Assembly (NCBI GenBank): GCA_903825065.1
Contig: CAIJZG010000326.1
Coordinates: 1-6,764 of the forward strand
Reading direction: 5' to 3'
Origin: an uncultured Bacteroidota bacterium
Lineage (GTDB): Bacteria > Bacteroidota > Bacteroidia > Chitinophagales > Chitinophagaceae
Length of the DNA stretch: 6,764 nucleotides
Shown here: positions 1 through 6,303 of the stretch, piece by piece
How the letters are laid out: each line of letters starts with the position of its first letter
How positions within the stretch are numbered: the stretch's first letter is position 1
The notes under the pieces: generated by a model
What the model was told of the DNA's origin: nothing
The model's input: only the letters and a program-made list of their open reading frames with translations
Database searches by the model: none
Position numbers and translations under genes: made by a program

Positions 1-1
1 G

Positions 2-874
2 GTAGAAGCGGATGAATATGATCGCAGTTTTTTGAAGTTGGTGCCAGATGTAGCAGTGGTTACTTCTATGGATCCTGATCATTTAGATATTTATGGAACA
101 CCAGAAGCTGTTGCAGATGCATTCGTACAATTTTCTCAACGGGTTAAATCTGGTGGTTGTTTGATAAGCAAATATGGATTATCGAGAGCTGCTGAATTAA
201 AGGCTGATCATCAATATAGTTACGATTACATCAATCCGTCAGCTGCAGTTCATGCAAAAAATATTTTGACAAATAACGGTAGTTATACGTTTGAGGCAGT
301 TCATGCAGATTGGGTAGTGAAAGATGTTGAATTGCATATGGGTGGATTACACAATATTGAAAATGCGATTGCTGCTATTACTGTTGCAAAATATTTGGGT
401 ATTGATGATGGTAAGATTCGCGCTGCTATTGCAGACTTTAAAGGAGTAAAGCGCAGATTCGAATATATTGTAAAGAATGAAAAACATATTCTGATCGACG
501 ACTATGCGCATCATCCAGAGGAATTAAGAGCATTGATTAGTGGAGTTAGAAGTTTGTTTGCTGATAGGAAATTGGTATTGGTATTTCAGCCTCATTTATT
601 TAGTAGAACTAACGATCTGGCAGATGCATTTGCAGAAAGTTTGGACATGGCAGATGAAGTAATTCTATTGCCCATTTATCCGGCAAGAGAATTGCCCATG
701 GAAGGCGTAACAAGCGAATTGTTATTAAAGAAAATGAAATTACAGCATAAGCAAATATTGGAGAAAACAGGTCTGTTAAACTGGATGGAAAAGAATAAGC
801 CATCGCTGGTGGTGATGGCAGGTGCGGGAGATATCGATGCATTGGTTTTATCAGTAAAAGAGTTGTTGGCATGA
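2..874 (+). CDS. murC: UDP-N-acetylmuramate--L-alanine ligase, C-terminal part (left edge truncated)
   Basis: Cytoplasmic Mur ligase that joins L-alanine to UDP-MurNAc with ATP, the first step of the peptidoglycan stem peptide. The frame is open to the left edge, so the 290 visible residues lack a start. The N-terminal UDP-binding domain and the GTHGKT-type ATP loop lie outside the window. A full MurC is about 450-480 residues. Visible motifs, numbered from the first full codon, are EADEYDRSFL (2-11), DPDHLDIYG (24-32), HNIEN (117-121, the Mur ligase hinge and central-domain signature), DDYAHHPEE (166-174), VFQPHLFSRT (194-203) and GAGDID near the end (274-279). EADEYDRSF and YAHHP separate MurC from MurD, E and F. 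Mpl is a close relative, but the Bacteroidota-type EADEYDRSF motif and the position next to ftsQ favour MurC. The stop overlaps the ftsQ start. No internal damage is seen. Confidence 0.96.
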   Translation, partial: VEADEYDRSFLKLVPDVAVVTSMDPDHLDIYGTPEAVADAFVQFSQRVKSGGCLISKYGLSRAAELKADHQYSYDYINPSAAVHAKNILTNNGSYTFEAVHADWVVKDVELHMGGLHNIENAIAAITVAKYLGIDDGKIRAAIADFKGVKRRFEYIVKNEKHILIDDYAHHPEELRALISGVRSLFADRKLVLVFQPHLFSRTNDLADAFAESLDMADEVILLPIYPARELPMEGVTSELLLKKMKLQHKQILEKTGLLNWMEKNKPSLVVMAGAGDIDALVLSVKELLA

Positions 875-1851
875 AATTAAACCTGAAAAAAATACCATGG
901 GAAAAACGCTTTATTCAAGCAGTATGGATACTGTTTGGTATAGGAGCGATGGTGTTATTCGGGGCAGCCATGGTAAGGAAAAATCAAAAAAATTGTTCGG
1001 GTGTGCAGATTGAGATAAGTGGTGCCTCACAACATATGTTTTTGGATGAAAAAGAGATTCTGGGAATATTGAAAGTTTCTGGAAAGTTAAAGGGCACAGC
1101 AACAGGAAAGATTAATCTTCGGGCATTAGAATCGGTGGTTGAAAAAAATAGTTGGATACAAAATGCAGAAATGTATTTTGATAATAATCAGGTACTTCAA
1201 GTGAAAGTTTTGGAGCGTCAACCGATAGCAAGGGTATTTGTAAATGGAGGAAGTTCTTTTTATGTAGATAGTGCAGCTTTAAGACTTCCGCTTAGTGATA
1301 AATTATCAGCAAGAGTACCCGTGTTTACCAATTTCCCTTCCAACAAAACCATCTTAGCAAAACCTGACAGTAGTTTGTTAGCAGGCATCGTAAAAATGGC
1401 TTCTTTTATTCAAACAGATTCATTTTGGATGGCTCAGATTGCACAGATAAATATTAACCCTCATTCAAAGTTTGAATTGGTGCCTTTAATTGGCGATCAG
1501 TTAATAGTGATAGGTGATGCGGAACAGTTGGATAAAAAATTCGGCAAATTGAAAGCTTTTTATCAGCAGGCGCTTTTACAACAAGGATTGAATACTTATG
1601 AGAAACTAGATCTGCGTTTCGATAATCAAGTGGTGGCGGTTAAGAGAGGCACCGAAAAAGCACAAATAGATTCTGCAGAGGCAAAAAGAAAGCTGCAGGA
1701 ATTGGTAGAAAAAACAGCACCGATGCCCTTGCCCATGGTGGATTCCAGTACAAACAATATTAAAAAAATAGATCATCAAATAAACAATAATGCAGTCAAT
1801 AAGCCGTTAACGAATAGGCATGTTTCGAGCATGCCCAAATCCGTGCATTAA
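871..1851 (+). CDS. ftsQ: Cell division protein FtsQ (POTRA domain)
   Basis: Bitopic division protein that links the cytoplasmic Z-ring to periplasmic septal peptidoglycan synthesis, normally through FtsB and FtsL. The layout is a short basic cytoplasmic tail (1-13), one transmembrane helix (about 14-35, rich in I, L, F, G and A), a POTRA-like domain (about 44-118), then a beta domain ending near 260. Family-like segments are ERQPIARV (115-122) closing the POTRA, YVDS (131-134) at the start of the beta domain, and LDLRFDNQVV (246-255) at its end. Residues 261-283 look helical and charged. The remaining 40 or so are N-, P- and S-rich and probably disordered. At 326 aa it is somewhat longer than the usual 250-300. 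The ATG sits inside the murC stop (ATGA), so translational coupling is likely and no separate ribosome site is needed. Primary sequence is divergent, as usual for Bacteroidota FtsQ, and the call leans partly on position between murC and ftsA. Confidence 0.92.
   Translation: MKLNLKKIPWEKRFIQAVWILFGIGAMVLFGAAMVRKNQKNCSGVQIEISGASQHMFLDEKEILGILKVSGKLKGTATGKINLRALESVVEKNSWIQNAEMYFDNNQVLQVKVLERQPIARVFVNGGSSFYVDSAALRLPLSDKLSARVPVFTNFPSNKTILAKPDSSLLAGIVKMASFIQTDSFWMAQIAQININPHSKFELVPLIGDQLIVIGDAEQLDKKFGKLKAFYQQALLQQGLNTYEKLDLRFDNQVVAVKRGTEKAQIDSAEAKRKLQELVEKTAPMPLPMVDSSTNNIKKIDHQINNNAVNKPLTNRHVSSMPKSVH
1817..1835 (+). other. Hairpin in the 3' end of ftsQ
   Basis: GGCATG (1817-1822) and CATGCC (1830-1835) form a perfect 6-bp stem. 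A T-G wobble extends it to 7 bp around the loop TTCGA. It lies in the last codons of ftsQ, in the part that encodes the disordered tail. No T-tract follows, so it is not a normal intrinsic terminator. It could protect or define an mRNA 3' end between ftsQ and ftsA, or be chance. Confidence 0.4.
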
Positions 1852-1925
1852 AAGCTGCAATTATTGTGTCCTACAATGCGATGGTTTTTTAAATAGTATT
1901 ATGCTAACAACTAAAACAGTAATAT
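1852..1925 (+). other. ftsQ-ftsA intergenic leader
   Basis: This 74-bp gap is unusually large for adjacent genes in this cluster. It contains a short inverted repeat, ATTGT (1863-1867) and ACAAT (1873-1877), and a run of six T residues (1885-1890). The last 20 bases before the ftsA ATG are A-rich with no GGAGG-like site, as expected for Bacteroidota, where A-rich leaders often stand in for Shine-Dalgarno pairing. I see no clear TAnnTTTG promoter box. The gap may hold a weak internal promoter or partial attenuator, but the sequence does not prove either. Confidence 0.35.
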
Positions 1926-3296
1926 ATGAGTCACAATGAATCACCAATCATTGTTGGTCTGGATATTGGAACAACTAAGATAGCAGCCATCGCGGGTAGG
2001 AAAAATGAATTTGGTAAATTAGAAATACTAGGTTTTGGTTTAGCCAAAAGTAGTGGGGTACAACATGGTCAGGTTCTAAACATCGATCAAACCATTAAAG
2101 CCATTCAAGCTGCTTTAGCTAATTGTTACGAAAGTAATCCCGATTTAGAGATATCCGAAGTATATGTAGGTATTGCTGGCCATCATATTAAAAGTTTACA
2201 AACTCGCGGAGATATCGTTCGTCAGGATCCTGAAAACGAAATTCAATTATCAGAAATAGATCTGCTAGTTAATAATCAACGTAAAACATTTATTCCTGCC
2301 GGTGATCAGATCATTGATGTGATTCCTCAGGATTTTCATGTTGATAACATTCAAAACATCAAGGACCCTGTTGGATTTAATGGGGTGAAAGTAGGCGCAA
2401 ATTTCCACATCATCACCGGTGATCGGAATGCGATACGCAATATTAATCGTGCAGTTGAGAGAAGTGGGTTGTCTACTAAAGATTTAGTATTACAACCTTT
2501 GGCTTCTGCAAGTGCCGTCATGAGTGAAATTGATATGGAAGCTGGAGTTGCCATTTTAGATATTGGTGGTGGCACCTCCGACTTAGCTGTGTTTTATGAA
2601 GGCATACTTAAGCATACTGCTGTAATTCCTTTTGGAGGAGAAAATATTACCAACGATATCCGTTTAGGATTGGGCGTATTAAAGAGTCAGGCGGAAGCCA
2701 TGAAAGTTCAGTTTGGAAGTGCATTGGCAGATGAAGCAAAAGCCAACGCATATATCACGATCCCAGGATTAAAAGGCATGCCTGCAAAAGAAATCAGTGT
2801 TAAAAATTTAGCACAGATTATTCAAGCGCGCATGAGTGAGATTCTGGATTTTGTGAGTTATCATTTAAAGCAAGTTGGTCTTGATAGCAGGGCATTAAAT
2901 GGCGGTGTGATTTTAACTGGTGGAGGATCTCAATTGAAACATTTGATTCAGTTAACTGAATATACCACAGGATTAAATGCACGTATTGGTCTTCCAAATG
3001 AGCACCTTGCACCGAATCATATCGATGAGTTGAAAAAACCAATGTATTCAACTTGTATTGGTTTGATCTTGAAAGGATATAGTGATTATGAGCACAATTA
3101 CAAAGAATTTAGTGAGAAATACAAAGAGGTAAAAGTTCCTAAAATATTGACCAATTCTTTGAATGTGGCAACACCTGCAATACCTGCTCCAGAGCCGGTT
3201 GTAGATATGGTAAAGCGCAAAGAAAAATTCTGGGACAAATTCAAAAATAATTTGATTGATATGTTTAAAGAGGAGGAAGACCAGATAATAAAATAA
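1926..3296 (+). CDS. ftsA: Cell division protein FtsA, actin-like membrane anchor of the Z-ring
   Basis: Actin-family ATPase that binds the C-terminal peptide of FtsZ and tethers the ring to the inner face of the cytoplasmic membrane, then helps activate septal synthesis. The three nucleotide-binding elements are all present: phosphate 1 (GLDIGTTKI, about 11-19), phosphate 2 (LDIGGGTSD, 211-219) and the adenosine motif (ILTGGGSQL, 329-337). The FtsA-specific 1C domain fits residues about 86-170, between phosphate 1 and phosphate 2. The C-terminus (about 430-456) is a Lys-rich amphipathic helix with W, F, L, I and M on one side, the expected membrane-targeting sequence. A P/A-rich stretch (about 405-428) tethers it. 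Length, 456 aa, is normal for Bacteroidota. The ATG at 1926 is followed at once by the phosphate-1 strand, so little could be missing. It lies upstream of ftsZ in the usual order. Confidence 0.98.
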   Translation: MSHNESPIIVGLDIGTTKIAAIAGRKNEFGKLEILGFGLAKSSGVQHGQVLNIDQTIKAIQAALANCYESNPDLEISEVYVGIAGHHIKSLQTRGDIVRQDPENEIQLSEIDLLVNNQRKTFIPAGDQIIDVIPQDFHVDNIQNIKDPVGFNGVKVGANFHIITGDRNAIRNINRAVERSGLSTKDLVLQPLASASAVMSEIDMEAGVAILDIGGGTSDLAVFYEGILKHTAVIPFGGENITNDIRLGLGVLKSQAEAMKVQFGSALADEAKANAYITIPGLKGMPAKEISVKNLAQIIQARMSEILDFVSYHLKQVGLDSRALNGGVILTGGGSQLKHLIQLTEYTTGLNARIGLPNEHLAPNHIDELKKPMYSTCIGLILKGYSDYEHNYKEFSEKYKEVKVPKILTNSLNVATPAIPAPEPVVDMVKRKEKFWDKFKNNLIDMFKEEEDQIIK

Positions 3297-3365
3297 GCAT
3301 GCTGATTTTTTCGTTAAAGTTAATACCCCTAGGAACAGAATAGACAAACCATTAAACCGTACCTT
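3297..3365 (+). other. ftsA-ftsZ intergenic leader
   Basis: A 69-bp gap with the 8-bp palindrome AGCATGCT at the ftsA stop (3296-3303), then a run of six T (3306-3311) and a CCTAGG palindrome (3328-3333). No Shine-Dalgarno site precedes the ftsZ ATG. I see no convincing -33/-7 pair, although ftsZ often has its own promoters in other bacteria and the gap is long enough to hold one. Confidence 0.3.
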
Positions 3366-5246
3366 ATGATCCATTTTGATCTTCCAAAACAAAAATCATC
3401 CATCATCAAAGTTCTTGGTGTTGGAGGAGGTGGAAGTAACGCTGTTAATTTTATGTTTGCCCAAGATATTGAGGGTGTAGATTTTATTATTTGTAATACA
3501 GATTCAAAAGCTATTGAACAAAGTCGTGTACCAAATAAAATTCAACTTGGACCACATCTTACTCAAGGTCTTGGCGCTGGAGCTAATCCGGAAGTTGGTA
3601 AAAAAGCTACCGAAGAATCGCTTGATGAAATTAAACGTATCCTAGAAGTTAATACTAAAATGGCGTTCATCTGCGCCGGAATGGGTGGAGGAACCGGAAC
3701 TGGCGGTGCTCCGATAATTGCACAGATCTGTAAAGACCTGGGCATTTTAACTGTTGGCATTGTTACTACCCCATTTGGTTTTGAAGGTCCTCGTAGAATG
3801 CTTCAGGCAGAAGAAGGTATTCGTGAACTAAAACCTTATGTAGATACTTTATTAGTTATTAGCAACGATAAGTTGCGCATGCAATATGGTAATCTTAAAA
3901 TGAAAGAAGCATTTGGTAAAGCAGATAATGTATTAGCAACTGCAGCTAAGTGTATTACTGATATTATTAATAGTCGTGGTCATATTATTGTTGACTTTGC
4001 AGATGTTTGTACCGTGATGAAGAATGGTGGTGTGGCTATTTTAGGTAAGAGCGAAGTAGAAGGTGAGGATAGAGCTCAACGTGCTATTGAACAAGCTTTA
4101 TCATCTCCATTATTGAATGATAATGATATTAAAGGTGCTAAATGGATATTAATAAATATTAATAGTGCAGAAGGCGATCATGAATGCACGATGGATGAAG
4201 TAGAAACTGTAAACGATTTCTTACGTATGCAAGCTGGTGAAGCTACCGATGTTATTGTTGGTATGGGCTACGATCCAACATTGGATAAGAAAATCGGGAT
4301 TACAATTATTGCTACTGGATTTGAACATAAAGATCCATTTTCAAAACCTGCTCCTTCAAAAAAAGTAGCAGTACAGGAAGATAAAATTGTGATGGTTCTT
4401 GGTGAAACTGAAAAGCCAGCTGCAGCAGTGCAATTACAGCTTCCAGTTACAGAGATTGCAAAAGATCCATTTGAACCTCATATGCAAGAACCAGTAATAG
4501 AAGAAATGACTATTACTGTAGAACATAGTCGCGCTATTTTTTATGATGAAGAAAAAATTGTTGCAGAGGCAGCAGTAGAAAAAGAAGTATGTCATTTTGA
4601 ATTGAGTGTGGATCTTCCTGAGGATGCTGCAGCTCCAATAGTTGAAAAAGAATCAGTACCTGAAGTTGCTCCAGTTGTTAAAACTGAAATGGAAGAACTA
4701 GTGCAGTTTAAGGTAACAGAACAACCTTCACAACCTGAGGTAAACAGATTCGGAGGTTTGCATAAACCAAATAATATCTATGCTGCAGTAGAGGAGAATA
4801 ATGTGGAACGTTTTGAAGCTCCCAAAGTAGAAGAAGTTAAACCTACTCCGGTAAAGGAACCTGCTCCCAGATTGATAGAAAAAGAAGAGGAGATGCAATT
4901 AGTAATGCGTGAGGCTTTTGAACCAGAAGCACCAAAGCAACCAATTTATGTACAAGCATCTATACCACAGGATGATACTTATATAGATGAAAATGAAGAG
5001 CAGAAAAGAAGAGCAGCAGAACGTATACAAAAACTTCGCAACCTTTCTTTTAATATGAATACAACTGATCCGAATAATGAGTTCGATTCAGTACCTGCTT
5101 ATATTCGCAGGAATATGGAATTATTTGGAACTTCTTTTGATTCTGTAGAAAATTTCTATAGTAAAGTAACAGTTGGTAAAGATTCCAATAACCACACACA
5201 GCTCTCTACCATCAATACTTTCCTGGATGGAAAAAAACCCGATTAA
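3366..5246 (+). CDS. ftsZ: Cell division protein FtsZ with long linker and C-terminal extension
   Basis: Tubulin-family GTPase that polymerises into the Z-ring at midcell. The N-terminus (MIHFDLPK) and first glycine loop (LGVGGGGSN, 17-25) fix the start at 3366. The tubulin signature GGGTGTGGAP is at 107-116. The T7 catalytic loop reads IVDFADV (208-214); the two aspartates (210, 213) are kept, but the Asn expected at 208 is Ile. The globular core ends near 320 (ITIIATGF). A linker of about 255 residues follows, rich in E, P, V, K and A and probably disordered. It includes short less-biased islands such as HFELSVDLPED (410-420) and RFGGLHKP (461-468). A basic helical stretch (546-560) precedes VPAYIRRN (576-583), which matches the FtsA-binding C-terminal peptide. 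A further 43 residues follow, ending LDGKKPD. At 626 aa it is far longer than the usual 350-450. The frame is intact, so this is not a fusion by error. A terminator follows it. Confidence 0.99.
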   Translation: MIHFDLPKQKSSIIKVLGVGGGGSNAVNFMFAQDIEGVDFIICNTDSKAIEQSRVPNKIQLGPHLTQGLGAGANPEVGKKATEESLDEIKRILEVNTKMAFICAGMGGGTGTGGAPIIAQICKDLGILTVGIVTTPFGFEGPRRMLQAEEGIRELKPYVDTLLVISNDKLRMQYGNLKMKEAFGKADNVLATAAKCITDIINSRGHIIVDFADVCTVMKNGGVAILGKSEVEGEDRAQRAIEQALSSPLLNDNDIKGAKWILININSAEGDHECTMDEVETVNDFLRMQAGEATDVIVGMGYDPTLDKKIGITIIATGFEHKDPFSKPAPSKKVAVQEDKIVMVLGETEKPAAAVQLQLPVTEIAKDPFEPHMQEPVIEEMTITVEHSRAIFYDEEKIVAEAAVEKEVCHFELSVDLPEDAAAPIVEKESVPEVAPVVKTEMEELVQFKVTEQPSQPEVNRFGGLHKPNNIYAAVEENNVERFEAPKVEEVKPTPVKEPAPRLIEKEEEMQLVMREAFEPEAPKQPIYVQASIPQDDTYIDENEEQKRRAAERIQKLRNLSFNMNTTDPNNEFDSVPAYIRRNMELFGTSFDSVENFYSKVTVGKDSNNHTQLSTINTFLDGKKPD

Positions 5247-5294
5247 CGATTGCTAGCTATAGATTTGATTTTTAACTTGGTGATTTTAGTTGTT

Positions 5295-5326
5295 AGCCCC
5301 TGGAAAATTTTCCCGGGGCTTTTTTT
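5295..5326 (+). terminator. Rho-independent terminator after ftsZ
   Basis: AGCCCC (5295-5300) pairs with GGGGCT (5315-5320). After one T-C mismatch the stem continues with GG/CC and A/T pairs around an AAAATTTT centre. A run of seven T follows (5320-5326). There is no A-tract upstream, so it acts on the plus strand only. It lies 48 bp after the ftsZ stop and marks the end of the murC-ftsQAZ transcript, separating it from the SDR gene. Confidence 0.93.
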
Positions 5327-5355
5327 ATGACTATAATTACAAGTTACATCTTTCC

Positions 5356-5363
5356 TAACTTTA
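5356..5363 (+). promoter_or_regulatory. Possible Bacteroidota -7 box for the SDR gene
   Basis: TAACTTTA matches seven of the eight positions of the Bacteroidota -7 consensus TAnnTTTG (n counted as free) and lies four bases before the ATG at 5368. A transcript starting just downstream would have almost no leader. No clear TTG is seen at the -33 spacing, which weakens the call. A promoter is expected in this gap because the ftsZ terminator lies just upstream. Confidence 0.4.
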
Positions 5364-5367
5364 CAGT

Positions 5368-6303
5368 ATGTCCACAATACTTATTACAGGCGGAACAGGA
5401 ATGATTGGTACCAGGTTAACAGAAATTTTAATTAATGGAGGTCATGAAGTAATCATTCTTACACGTAAGCCTTTATCAGCAAAGTTTTTGCCCAAGGGGG
5501 TTTCACATGCTAGCTGGAATATTCAAAAAAAGTTGATAGATCCAGTGGCATTTGCTGCAGCGGATCATATTGTACATCTTGCTGGTGCAGGTGTTGCCGA
5601 TAAGAGATGGAATAAAAAACGAAAAGAAGAGATACTAAGTAGCAGAGCAGATAGTGGTGCACTTTTAGTTCATGCTATGCAAACGCTTCCTAATAAAATT
5701 AAGACAGTAATTAGTGCTTCAGGTATTGGCTGGTATGGCGCTGATTCCAATAGTTCTTTAAAGAATGGTTTTATAGAAGATGCTCCGGCTGATTCCGCAT
5801 TTCTTGGAGAGACCTGTAAGATCTGGGAACAAAATATTCAAGGCGCAAGTGATGCAGGAAAAAGATTGGTGATTTTTAGAATTGGGATTGTGTTGAGTAA
5901 TAAAGGAGGTGCATTGGAAGAATTCAAAAAGCCCATACGATTAGGCTTTGCAGCAATATTGGGAAATGGAAAACAAAATATAAGCTGGATACATATTGAT
6001 GACCTCTGTGGCATGTTTATAAAAGCATTGGAAGATCAAAATATGCAAGGGGCTTTTAATGCGGTGGCACCGGATGTGGTAACCAATCAAAAGTTAACTT
6101 TGGCACTGGCAAAATCGATGAGGGGACGTTTTTTTATTGCGATACATATACCCGCATTTTTATTAAAATGGATATTAGGTGAAATGAGTGTAGAGATATT
6201 AAAATCTACTAAAGTGAATTCCTTTAAAATTCAAAGTTCTGGATATCAATATCAATACCCCACACTTTCAGATGCAATTAAACAATTAATTCATCCCTTA
6301 TAA
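5368..6303 (+). CDS. TIGR01777-family NAD(P)-dependent epimerase-like protein (YfcH/SDR39U1 type)
   Basis: Cytosolic atypical extended short-chain dehydrogenase/reductase. The substrate is unknown for the whole family, so no reaction is claimed. The Rossmann fold starts at once with TGGTGMIG (7-14), the dinucleotide loop. HLAGAGV (70-76) is the second conserved strand and loop. SASGIGWYG (116-124) holds the Ser and Tyr of the family's SASxxGYYG region. GETCKIWE (about 149-156), SWIHIDDL (206-213) and GAFNAVAP (228-235) are further family hallmarks. The C-terminal DUF1731 domain fits about 258-305, including GEM (271-273) and YPTL. Length, 311 aa, is standard, so the gene is complete. The ATG is chosen because the nucleotide loop begins seven residues later. 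It lies after the ftsZ terminator and so is probably its own transcript. Its stop overlaps that of the convergent gene. No tie to division is evident. Confidence 0.93.
   Translation: MSTILITGGTGMIGTRLTEILINGGHEVIILTRKPLSAKFLPKGVSHASWNIQKKLIDPVAFAAADHIVHLAGAGVADKRWNKKRKEEILSSRADSGALLVHAMQTLPNKIKTVISASGIGWYGADSNSSLKNGFIEDAPADSAFLGETCKIWEQNIQGASDAGKRLVIFRIGIVLSNKGGALEEFKKPIRLGFAAILGNGKQNISWIHIDDLCGMFIKALEDQNMQGAFNAVAPDVVTNQKLTLALAKSMRGRFFIAIHIPAFLLKWILGEMSVEILKSTKVNSFKIQSSGYQYQYPTLSDAIKQLIHPL
6298..6303. other. Shared convergent stop, TTATAA palindrome
   Basis: The plus gene ends Leu-stop as TTA TAA, and the minus gene also ends Leu-stop as TTA TAA read on the other strand. The self-complementary hexamer therefore serves as the last codon and stop of both genes, giving a 6-bp tail-to-tail overlap with no room for a terminator between them. 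Confidence 0.95.

Noticed and set aside
32..34. TTG at 32 as the start of murC
   Set aside because: It is the Leu of the conserved EADEYDRSFL motif; the frame continues to the left edge with the rest of that motif.
609..872. Minus-strand open frame inside murC
   Set aside because: Antisense shadow of a well-supported gene; no family-like motif.
3296..3311. AGCATGCT palindrome followed by six T as a terminator after ftsA
   Set aside because: A continuous 8-bp palindrome has no loop, and a hairpin from it would have only two or so pairs. Read-through into ftsZ is expected.
3048..3392. Minus-strand open frame spanning the ftsA end and ftsZ start
   Set aside because: Rich in F, I, Y and L as expected from reading A-rich coding DNA backwards; it overlaps the conserved ends of ftsA and ftsZ and shows no recognisable domain.
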